DNA from: Xanthobacter sp. NM-59
Lineage (GTDB): Bacteria; Pseudomonadota; Alphaproteobacteria; Rhizobiales; Xanthobacteraceae
Assembly (NCBI RefSeq): GCF_021401125.1
Contig: NZ_JACBFQ010000003.1
Span: forward strand, 1 to 64,000
Direction of reading: 5' to 3'
Length of the DNA: 64,000 nt
The notes beneath the pieces were generated by a model that saw only the letters and a list, made by a program, of their open reading frames with translations, was not told the DNA's origin and ran no database searches. The position numbers were made by a program, and so were the translations under genes. This document shows, piece by piece, positions 56,590-64,000 of the stretch (the first letter of the stretch is position 1; each line of letters starts with the position of its first letter).

Positions 56590-58215
56590 ATGCTCGAAAC
56601 ACCTGACCACGGCGCGGCGCGCGCGGCCGCCAAGCCGGGCGATTTGCCCGATTATGCCCGCCGGCGCACCTTCGCCATCATCTCCCATCCGGACGCCGGT
56701 AAGACGACGCTCACGGAAAAGCTGCTGCTCGCCTCCGGCGCCATCCGCATGGCCGGCCACGTGAAGGCACGCGGCGAGCGCCGCCGCACGCGATCCGACT
56801 GGATGGAAATCGAGCAGCAGCGCGGCATTTCCGTCACGTCCTCGGTGATGACGTTCGAGAAGGACGGCATCGTGTTCAACCTTCTGGACACGCCCGGCCA
56901 CTCGGACTTCTCGGAAGACACCTACCGCACCCTGTCCGCCGTCGACGCGGCGGTGATGGTGATCGACGTGGCCAAGGGTATCGAAAGCCAGACCCGCAAG
57001 CTGTTCGAGGTCTGCCGCCTGCGCGACATTCCCATCTTCACCTTCGTGAACAAGGTGGACCGCGAGGGCCTCGACCCCATCGCCCTCATGGACGAGGTCT
57101 CCTCCACTTTGGCGCTGGACCTGACGCCCCTCACCTGGCCCATTGGCCTCGGCGTTGATTTCCGCGGCCTCATCGACATTGCGGGCAAGAAGGCGCTGCT
57201 CGCCACCGAGCGCGGCGGCCCCCTGGTGCGCGAGGTGCCCTTCAACGAGCCGGAGGACCTGATCGGCCTCGAAGGCGTGGAAGAGCGCATCCTCACCGAA
57301 TCCATCGAGAGCCTGACCCTGGCATTGGGCGTGCTGCCGCCCTTCGATCTCTCTTCGTTCCGCGAAGGTCACCTCTCCCCGGTCTATTTCGGCAGCGCGC
57401 TGAAGGAAGCGGGCGTGGCCGAGCTGCTGGACGGCCTGGGCGCCGTCGGCCCCAGCCCCCTGCCCCGCTCCGCCGCCGGCGAGCGCATGGTGGAGCCCCA
57501 GGAAGACATGGTCTCCGGCTTCGTCTTCAAGGTGCAGGCCAACATGGACCCGAACCACCGCGACCGGGTGGCCTTCGTGCGCCTGTGCTCCGGCCGGTTC
57601 AAGCGTGGCATGAAGCTCTACAATGCCCGCGAGAAGCGGCAGATGGCCATCGCCAACCCCATCTTCTTCTTCGCCCAGGAGCGCGAGACGGTGGACGAGG
57701 CCGTGGCCGGCGACATCATCGGCATTCCCAACCATGGCATGCTGCGCGTGGGCGACACCCTCTCCGAGGGCGAGACCATCCGCTTCGAGGGCCTGCCGGA
57801 CTTCGCGCCGGAAATCCTGCGCCGGGTGCTGCTGGCCGACCCCATGAAGGCCAAGCAGCTGCAGAAGGCCCTGCAGGACATGGCCGAGGAAGGCGTGGTG
57901 CAGGTGCTGCGCCCCATGTCCGATCCCGCGCCCATCGTCGGCGTGGTGGGCACCCTGCAGCTCGACGTGCTGGCCGCGCGGCTGGAGAAGGAATATGGCG
58001 TGCCGATCCGCTATGAGGCGGTGTCCTTCGTCACCGCCCGCTGGATCACCGGTGATCGCGCCGAAGTGGACCGCTTCCTGGAATCGAACCGCTCCTCCAC
58101 CGCGCGCGACCGCGACGATGCGCCGGTCTATCTCGCCCGCAGCCAGTGGGTGCTCGACCGCGCCATCGAGGAATGGCCCAAGCTCAAATTCGTAGCGGTG
58201 AAAGAGCGCGGCTGA
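56590..58215 (+). CDS. prfC: Peptide chain release factor 3
   Basis: 541 residues. GTPase of the EF-G/EF-Tu type: G1 ISHPDAGKTTLTEKLL near residues 36-51, switch II LLDTPGHSDFSEDTYR, G4 NKVDREG. The middle and C-terminal parts match RF3. It removes RF1 and RF2 from the ribosome after termination. Confidence 0.95.
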   Translation: MLETPDHGAARAAAKPGDLPDYARRRTFAIISHPDAGKTTLTEKLLLASGAIRMAGHVKARGERRRTRSDWMEIEQQRGISVTSSVMTFEKDGIVFNLLDTPGHSDFSEDTYRTLSAVDAAVMVIDVAKGIESQTRKLFEVCRLRDIPIFTFVNKVDREGLDPIALMDEVSSTLALDLTPLTWPIGLGVDFRGLIDIAGKKALLATERGGPLVREVPFNEPEDLIGLEGVEERILTESIESLTLALGVLPPFDLSSFREGHLSPVYFGSALKEAGVAELLDGLGAVGPSPLPRSAAGERMVEPQEDMVSGFVFKVQANMDPNHRDRVAFVRLCSGRFKRGMKLYNAREKRQMAIANPIFFFAQERETVDEAVAGDIIGIPNHGMLRVGDTLSEGETIRFEGLPDFAPEILRRVLLADPMKAKQLQKALQDMAEEGVVQVLRPMSDPAPIVGVVGTLQLDVLAARLEKEYGVPIRYEAVSFVTARWITGDRAEVDRFLESNRSSTARDRDDAPVYLARSQWVLDRAIEEWPKLKFVAVKERG

Positions 58216-58281
58216 GGCCGTTTTTCCGCTTTGTCTTCAAACTCATCGCGCGGCGCCCCCTGGCCGCATGGAGGAACACCC

Positions 58282-59130
58282 ATGTCCGACCTCAAGCAGC
58301 TTGAATCCGTCATCGACGCCGCCTTCGAAAAGCGCGCCGACATCGGCTTTTCCACCATGGGCGAGGTGCGCCAGGCCGTCGACACCGCGCTCGACCTGCT
58401 CGATTCCGGCAAGGCCCGCGTCGCCGAACGCAAGGAAGATGGCTCCTGGCAGGTGAACCAGTGGCTGAAGAAGGCGGTGCTGCTCTCCTTCCGCCTCAAC
58501 GACATGGTGGAGATCGGCGGCGGCCCCGGCGGCGCCCATTGGTGGGACAAGGTGCCCTCCAAGTTCCTCTCGTGGACCGAAAAGGACTTCCGCGCCGCCG
58601 CCTTCCGCGCGGTGCCCGGCGCCATCGTGCGCCGCTCGGCCTTCATCGCTCCGAATGTGGTGCTCATGCCCTCCTTCGTGAACCTCGGCGCCCATGTGGG
58701 CGAAGGCACCATGGTGGACACCTGGGCCACGGTGGGCTCGTGCGCGCAGATCGGCAAAAACGTGCATCTGTCCGGCGGCGTCGGCATTGGCGGCGTTCTG
58801 GAGCCGCTGCAGGCCGGCCCGGTGATCATCGAGGATGATTGCTTTATCGGCGCGCGTTCCGAGGTGGTGGAAGGCGTGGTGGTGCGCACCGGTTCCGTGC
58901 TCTCCATGGGCGTGTTCATCAGCGCGTCCACCAAGATCGTCGATCGTGAGACCGGCGAGGTGTTCATCGGCGAAGTGCCGCCTTATTCGGTGGTGGTGCC
59001 GGGCTCCATGCCGGGCAAGCCGCTGCCGAACGGCCAGCCGGGCCCGTCGCTCTATTGCGCCGTGATCGTGAAGCGCGTGGACGCCCAGACCCGCTCCAAG
59101 ACCTCCATCAACGACCTGCTGCGCGACTGA
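58282..59130 (+). CDS. dapD: 2,3,4,5-tetrahydropyridine-2,6-dicarboxylate N-succinyltransferase
   Basis: 282 residues. An N-terminal helical domain ([20 protein letters not shown]) is followed by the left-handed beta-helix with hexapeptide repeats ([40 protein letters not shown]). It succinylates tetrahydrodipicolinate in lysine and diaminopimelate synthesis. ATG 58282 has GGAGGAA 7 nt upstream, which decides it over 58231. Confidence 0.95.
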   Translation: MSDLKQLESVIDAAFEKRADIGFSTMGEVRQAVDTALDLLDSGKARVAERKEDGSWQVNQWLKKAVLLSFRLNDMVEIGGGPGGAHWWDKVPSKFLSWTEKDFRAAAFRAVPGAIVRRSAFIAPNVVLMPSFVNLGAHVGEGTMVDTWATVGSCAQIGKNVHLSGGVGIGGVLEPLQAGPVIIEDDCFIGARSEVVEGVVVRTGSVLSMGVFISASTKIVDRETGEVFIGEVPPYSVVVPGSMPGKPLPNGQPGPSLYCAVIVKRVDAQTRSKTSINDLLRD

Positions 59131-59152
59131 GCACACCAGCAAGCCCAGAGGC

Positions 59153-59193
59153 GCGGGATGATCGGCGGGCATTTTGCCCTCCGATCATCCCGC
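59153..59193. terminator. Long perfect hairpin after dapD
   Basis: 13-bp perfect stem GCGGGATGATCGG / CCGATCATCCCGC, one C-T mismatch, then a 4-bp stem GGGC / GCCC and loop ATTTT. 23 bp after the dapD stop. No T tract, but the structure is far stronger than chance. Confidence 0.6.
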
Positions 59194-59475
59194 ATCGGCC
59201 GGAGGTTCCGGCCTCGGCCCGGCCGGCCTGTGCATCGCTGTGAATGGCGTTGCGATAAGCTGAGAATCCCGCTTGCGCAACGCGACCGAGGCTGTATATT
59301 CCGCGACCTCGCTAGGACGCAGCGCATCAACCGGCGCTGAATTTCCCCTGTCTGCGACGGGGATGACCGAGTGGGGCCGCAGCTGAAAAGCATGCGGTGC
59401 TGAGAGCGCTACAGACGGCAAGCCTGTTTGAAGCGCACTTCAGCGAGTTGCCATGCGCGCCAAGCGCATGCGGCT

Positions 59476-59565
<90 letters not shown>

Positions 59566-60055
59566 TTTTTTCTCTTTAATGTATTCACATTGCTTGTGTT
59601 ATTTGGACGCTAAGCGATTCAACCCGCCCAGTAGAGTTGCTAGGTCCTCACAAAGGGGGCCGCCGCCTTCGATCGGGTGCCCCGCGATGGGGTGCCTTCG
59701 CGACGGCATTATATGCTTGCGACATGCCCTTGTTTATCTCCCCCTATGCCACCAATCCAGAAATCGAAAAATTATTATATATCGTCTCTCTATGCTGCAT
59801 TTCAGGTTTTCCGTTCCAGGAAATATCCAGCGAATAAGCATTCTACATTTGAGTACCAGCCATGCGTAGCAGTCACAAAAAAGACGCCCCGCAGGACGCA
59901 CTAGGTATTGGGAAAATAGCGGGCCTCAGGCTTTGGCCCCGCTTGCGAGGCTTGGGCGGTTCAGGTCGTTTGCCCCCGGACCGCGACAATCCTGATGGAG
60001 CGCTCGTTGCTGCTGATAGGAGAGCCTGAACCTTTGCCCGAGGTGAGGTCGGGCT
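59566..60055. other. AT-richer spacer after the tRNA, no gene recognised
   Basis: 490 bp of clearly lower GC than the backbone in its first 300 bp (AAAATTATTATATATCG near 59767). A frame of about 56 codons from ATG 59862 has no ribosome site and no recognisable product. No integrase or insertion-sequence end can be identified. The region marks the edge of the gene cluster that follows. Confidence 0.5.
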
Positions 60056-61321
60056 TTAATGGAAGGTTTCATCAAGCCAGTCGAAGACCACTTGTGCCAT
60101 CAGGCTGCGGTTTTCCATGACCACATGGTTGGACGCTCCCTCGGCCTCGGGCGTAACCACGACAGCCTTGCGGGCATTCGCCAGGCCGTCGATACACAGC
60201 CGGGTCTGGCGTTCGATTTCGGGGTTTTTCTGCTCGCCTCCCGCCACCACGATTAGGGCCGGCATTGTGACTTTCGCCGGATCGAAGCGGAAATCGCGGT
60301 TGGCGGCGACCAGCCCCGGAAGGTTATTGAGATCGACCCCGAACCGCCATGCGATCAATTGGCTGGTAATCCGGGCGAACGAGGACCAGCGCTCGACCAC
60401 TTCGAGCGTGGCCGTGGCCACCGCCATCTGGGCAACTCCCGCGCCGGCATCGACCACGCAGTTATTCATCACCAGAGCCGAGATGCGGGGTTCCCGCTCC
60501 GCGCTCTGTCCGACGAACCCGCCGCCGCTCGAAATGCCATAGAGAGCCAGCCGCTTCGGATCGACGTCGTGTCGGGACAGGGCATAATCGACGACCGCTT
60601 TCATCGGGCTGGCGATATCGGGCCGGAATATGCGCCCGTCCATCGGGAGCAGACCCTGGCCCGGCAGGTCGACGGTCAGGAAATTATAGCCGCGTTCAAA
60701 AGCTTGCGGGCCGATATAGAAGTACTGGTCCTCGGCGAAGGTTTCCGCTCCGCCGATCATGATCAGTGTCTTCGCCGGAGCCTCGCCCGGCGCCGCCTTG
60801 CGGAAATATCCCGGCAGCACGCCGCCAGCGTAGGGAATCCCGATCGCTTCGAGCTTCGGCTCGAGCAGGGCTCCGGCCTTTTTCATCAAGGCACGGCTTC
60901 GTTCTGCGGTCGGACGGAAACGGGCATCATCGGGCAGCATTGCCACCAGTGCGAGGCGATTGGCGTAGCTGGCGCGCAGGTCCTGGTCTCGCGCACTGAC
61001 CAAGTGCCCCTTCGCCAATGCCGCGGCGCCGCGCGCCTCGATCAAACTGGCCATTTTCAGCCAGGCGGCGCTCCAGCTTTGAGCGTCGCCGTCGCGGATT
61101 GTCGCGGCGGTGGCGAATGCCTCGCCGATTTCCACTCCACGGTTGACGGCGGCGCCCAGTACAAGCGAGCCGAAAACGAAATCCATCGTCGTGTCGCTGA
61201 AGCGCACCTTGATATACGAGACGTGGGGATCAACAGCAGGGTCGTCGGCCAGAACGGGCGTCGCAACGAAAACCATTGCCGCCAGAGCGATGAAGGTGGT
61301 CCGCAGGTGTCGCATCCTCAT
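60056..61321 (-). CDS. Secreted alpha/beta hydrolase
   Basis: 421 residues with a signal peptide (LRTTFIALAAMVFVATPVLA). The first 150 residues are helical (lid or dimerisation domain). The alpha/beta core then has TLIMIGGAETFAEDQYFYIG, the nucleophile elbow LYGISSGGGFVG with Ser near 265, and a C-terminal His in GASNHVVMENRSLMAQ. The layout resembles FrsA/pseudooxynicotine-hydrolase-like enzymes. Substrate unknown. It shares its C-terminus with the decayed gene at 62960. Third in an operon-like run of three on the minus strand, 31 bp after the carboxylesterase. Confidence 0.82.
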   Translation of the reverse strand: MRMRHLRTTFIALAAMVFVATPVLADDPAVDPHVSYIKVRFSDTTMDFVFGSLVLGAAVNRGVEIGEAFATAATIRDGDAQSWSAAWLKMASLIEARGAAALAKGHLVSARDQDLRASYANRLALVAMLPDDARFRPTAERSRALMKKAGALLEPKLEAIGIPYAGGVLPGYFRKAAPGEAPAKTLIMIGGAETFAEDQYFYIGPQAFERGYNFLTVDLPGQGLLPMDGRIFRPDIASPMKAVVDYALSRHDVDPKRLALYGISSGGGFVGQSAEREPRISALVMNNCVVDAGAGVAQMAVATATLEVVERWSSFARITSQLIAWRFGVDLNNLPGLVAANRDFRFDPAKVTMPALIVVAGGEQKNPEIERQTRLCIDGLANARKAVVVTPEAEGASNHVVMENRSLMAQVVFDWLDETFH

Positions 61322-61352
61322 CCGGATTCCTTCGAGTAAGACCTTCCTGTGA

Positions 61353-62963
61353 TCATCGCGTCAGGCCGAAGCGCGACACGCTGTCGATGAAGTCGCCTTG
61401 CGCCTTGTACAGCCCCTGCTCAACACGGATTTCATCGGCAAAGTCGAGGCTGCGATCGCCTGCCGCCTCATAGGCCGGCCAGCTCGGCAGGCCCGGCCCG
61501 TTGGGGTCGCCGGTTCGGGCGAAATTGACCCAATAGGCCATCACCTGGTCGGAAAGCGCCAGATCGAGGCTCGTATAGCCTTCGCCGTCCGCCATGTTGC
61601 CGAAGACATAAGCGAGATCGACCCCATGAAAAGCGCCAAGCTCGCGCGCCCGCGCCGTATCGGGCTTGCGGGTGAAGCGGTAGAGGTAGGCGCGGCTTCC
61701 CGTGCGCTCCAGCGCCCGCGCCATGAAACGCGCCGGCGCGGCGTTGACCGCCACTGAAATGAAATGGTTGATGGCGGCATGAACCTCGCCATCGCCCGCC
61801 GCCGGGAACGCCTCGAGAGCTGCATCCGCGCGGTCGGCGAAGCGGGCCGTCATGAAGGCCCGATAGCGCTGAAGCGTCAGGTGCTTTTCGCCGCGCAGGT
61901 AGGTGGTGCCCTCGTCTCCGGTCGAGCCGACGATCATCGGCACATGTGGACGCGCAGGATCAAGCGCCGCCGCCGCGGGGTCGTCGGGCAGCACCGTGCC
62001 GTCGAATACCGGAGCGAAAAACAGGCCGGTATCGAAAAGGCCAGTTTTGCAGTCCGCCGCCGTCACCACCTCCATCGGCGGTTTGGCGCGCAGGCAGGCC
62101 AGCTCGTCTTTCGCGTCAGTGCAGCCCAGCCGGGCGCTCAGGGCCTTGCTCATGGCCGCGACCGCAGTCTTGTCGCCGTTGAATGTCGGATTGAGAAATT
62201 CCGAGCCGATGATCGGCCCGCCGCTCTCGGCTATGGCGCGCTGGAACAGCCCAGCTGCCGGTCCGCTCAGGGTGAGGAGTGACACCGAGCGCGAGCCAGC
62301 GGACTGGCCGAACATGGTGACATTGCCGGGATCACCGCCGAACGCGGCAATGTTGCGGCTCACCCATTGGAGCGCTGCGATCTGGTCGAGCAGCCCGAAG
62401 TTTCCGGAGGCCTCGGGGGCAGGTCCATTCGCGCGCGCAGGATGGGGAAAGAAGCCGAGCGGTCCCAGGCGGTAGTTGATTGTCACCACCACCACGCCCC
62501 GACGGGCAAGGTTGGCCCCGTGATATTCCGGCTGGAATGACGCGCCGAAATTGAAGCCGCCGCCGTGGATCCACACCATTACGGGCAGTTTCACCGCGCC
62601 TGAGGCATCGGGAGTCCAAACATTGAGGGTGAGGCAGTCTTCACTCGCCTGCTTTTCCAGAAGTCCGGTCTGTGGACAGGCCGGGCCGAAAGCGATGGCA
62701 GCGCGGGGGTTGGTCCACGCATCCGGCCGCTGCGGCGCACTCCAGCGCCGATCGCCAACCGGGGGAGCGGCATAGGGGATGCCAAGAAAGGTGTTGATCC
62801 CATCCTCTGTACGCCCTGACACCACGCCACTGTCGAGGCGGACTGTCGGCGCTCCGTCGTTACCGGCCGGCGCCGGCCCGCCGAGCGCCAGCCATGCGGC
62901 GAGGCAAGAGGCAAGGAGCGAACGAGGTCCTGCCGCTGGAACGGACGTTCCCATCGGCGTCAT
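61353..62963 (-). CDS. Type-B carboxylesterase, secreted
   Basis: 536 residues, signal peptide SLLASCLAAWLALGGPAPAG. Type-B marks: EDCLTLNVWTP, GGGFNFGASF (oxyanion hole), nucleophile Ser near 219 in FGQSAGSRSV (usual GESAGG changed to GQSAGS), acid TGDEGTTYL near 349, His in GAFHGVDLAY near 444. It hydrolyses carboxylic esters in the periplasm. The ATG at 62963 overlaps the stop of the upstream pseudogene (ATGA), a remnant of translational coupling. Confidence 0.9.
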   Translation of the reverse strand: MTPMGTSVPAAGPRSLLASCLAAWLALGGPAPAGNDGAPTVRLDSGVVSGRTEDGINTFLGIPYAAPPVGDRRWSAPQRPDAWTNPRAAIAFGPACPQTGLLEKQASEDCLTLNVWTPDASGAVKLPVMVWIHGGGFNFGASFQPEYHGANLARRGVVVVTINYRLGPLGFFPHPARANGPAPEASGNFGLLDQIAALQWVSRNIAAFGGDPGNVTMFGQSAGSRSVSLLTLSGPAAGLFQRAIAESGGPIIGSEFLNPTFNGDKTAVAAMSKALSARLGCTDAKDELACLRAKPPMEVVTAADCKTGLFDTGLFFAPVFDGTVLPDDPAAAALDPARPHVPMIVGSTGDEGTTYLRGEKHLTLQRYRAFMTARFADRADAALEAFPAAGDGEVHAAINHFISVAVNAAPARFMARALERTGSRAYLYRFTRKPDTARARELGAFHGVDLAYVFGNMADGEGYTSLDLALSDQVMAYWVNFARTGDPNGPGLPSWPAYEAAGDRSLDFADEIRVEQGLYKAQGDFIDSVSRFGLTR

Positions 62964-64000
62964 TTCTTGAAGACGTCGTCGAGCCAGTCGAACACCACTT
63001 GTGCCATCAGCCTGCGGTTCTCCATCAGCACATGGTTGGCGGCGCCTTCATTGAGCGGCGTCACCAACCAGCTCCTTGTTGGGATGGGCCAGCTCTTCCA
63101 TGCAAACCGCCTGCTGGCGCCAGGTTTCCGGGTTCTGGTGTTCGTCTTCGCCGATCACCGACAGAGCCGGCACCTTCACCTTGGCCGGCTCGAAGGTGAA
63201 GCCCTTGTTGGCCGCGGCCAGCCCCGGCACATCGTCCATCGGCACGCCCCACCGCCAGGCGACGAGCTTCACCGTATTGCGGTGGAAGGCGGTAGAGATT
63301 TCGAGCCTCTCGGCAGTGGTGGTGGCCATCGGGGTCATGGCCGCGGACAGCGCTCGACGTCGACCACGCACGAGCTCATCGCCACCGCCTTGATGCGCGG
63401 ATCCTGCTCGGCGGCCTGGTGGGCGAAGCCGCCACCGCCCGAAACGCCGAAGACCGCCAGTTTCGAGGTGTCGATATCCTTGCGGGCGACGAGGATGTCG
63501 TGAGCAGCGTCTTGTGCGGCTGGACATCATTCGCCGCCCTGGGGAAATATCCGGGCAGCCTGGCGCCCTCGAAGGGAATTTCGAAAGACTCATGCGCTGT
63601 ATCGACGATTTCGCCGGCTCGCTTAGCCAAATCGTATAGTTTATCTCCAGTTGCGCGCATCTGCGGATCGTCCGACATCATTCCAAGGATAGCGAAGCGA
63701 TAATAATTGGAAGCGCGCAGGAGCTGCTGGCGGGTGCTGCGCGTGCGGCCCTCGGCTAGCGACTTCAAGCCGCGCGCCTCCACGCGCGCTGCGGTTTTCA
63801 GCCATTCCTCCTGCCAGCTGGCGACGTCACCGTCTTGATATTGCCGGCGGTGTGATGGACCTCTCCGGCCTCAGCACCGCCGTTGCTGATCGCACCCAGC
63901 ACCACCGACCCCGAGGTGCGATCCATATCGGAATCCGCGAACTGGCCGCGCACATAGGGCGCATGCATGTCGAATTCCTTGACGGCATCCCGCGCTTTCG
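62960..64000 (-). pseudogene. Decayed paralogue of the alpha/beta hydrolase, cut by window edge
   Basis: The C-terminus NHVLMENRRLMAQVVFDWLD matches the intact hydrolase at 60056. Going upstream, the similarity jumps frame near 63060 (one extra base in CTGGTTGGTGACG), again near 63340-63360, and near 63840. Between the segment ARLPGYFPRAANDVQPHKTLL and VFGVSGGGGFAHQA about 60 residues of the hydrolase core are missing. Several independent lesions mean a dead gene. The 5' end is outside the window. Confidence 0.8.

Noticed and set aside
59862..60032. A 56-codon frame after tRNA-Ser
   Set aside because: No ribosome site and no recognisable product; composition does not support coding.

Overview
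This window comes from a high-GC alphaproteobacterium of the Hyphomicrobiales (Rhizobiales), most likely near Xanthobacter or Azorhizobium (Xanthobacteraceae). That placement is inference. It rests on the combination of an Irr-type iron box in front of the membrane ferritin/iron exporter mbfA, a full CtrA-type site (TTAA-N7-TTAA), a fabA-fabB-fabI block, bioMNY, a PHB synthase, DUF1192 and paired DUF465 genes, and intergenic palindromes of the kind common in this order. Most of the window is ordinary chromosomal backbone.

Left part (1-17 kb): a frameshifted IS701-type transposase runs off the left edge and appears to have cut off the start of another gene. It is followed by an ABC exporter, ribosomal protein L31, a possible CtrA-controlled unknown gene, DUF1192 with a quinone oxidoreductase, an ABC-F ATPase, two divergent DUF465 genes (one too short for usual ORF cut-offs), a peroxiredoxin, a DsbD-like secreted protein with YqgE, and a large membrane-anchored PAS-GGDEF-EAL protein whose GGDEF motif is degenerate.

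Middle (16-53 kb): an AAA ATPase, then a molybdenum locus with three tandem molbindin genes, a HTH/PBP-like regulator and a Mog/MoaB enzyme. Next come a CDF transporter, a DUF4239 membrane protein, unsaturated fatty-acid synthesis (fabA-fabB-fabI), mscL, pyrE-pyrD, a DsbA-family isomerase, a PAP2 phosphatase, argG, mbfA with its Irr box, an alcohol dehydrogenase, PHA synthase, a CHAD protein, the biotin ECF transporter bioMNY, a GNAT acetyltransferase, a phosphatase-like protein lacking its catalytic arginine, a histone-H1-like Lys/Ala/Pro-rich protein, a small envelope pair (Cys-rich protein and OmpA), a marR-MFS efflux operon, a site-2 protease with CBS domains, an AEC transporter and ubiG.

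Right part (49.8-64 kb): a SUV3-like RNA helicase, an S4 RNA-binding protein and ferredoxin FdxA lead directly into a CRISPR array. I count 26 repeats of 32 bp and 25 spacers of 33-37 bp. Repeat and leader features are those of subtype I-C, transcribed leftward. No cas gene lies in the window. After the leader come a small secreted protein, prfC, dapD and tRNA-Ser(GGA). Beyond the tRNA the sequence is AT-richer and leads into an operon-like cluster of secreted ester hydrolases: two paralogous alpha/beta hydrolases, one of them decayed, flank a type-B carboxylesterase. This looks like acquired DNA next to a tRNA.

The items most worth a second look are the triple molbindin locus with its linked regulator, the Irr box on mbfA, the cas-less I-C array with an intact leader, the 18-bp-spaced direct repeats in front of fabA, and a dispersed intergenic repeat family seen several times in the window.
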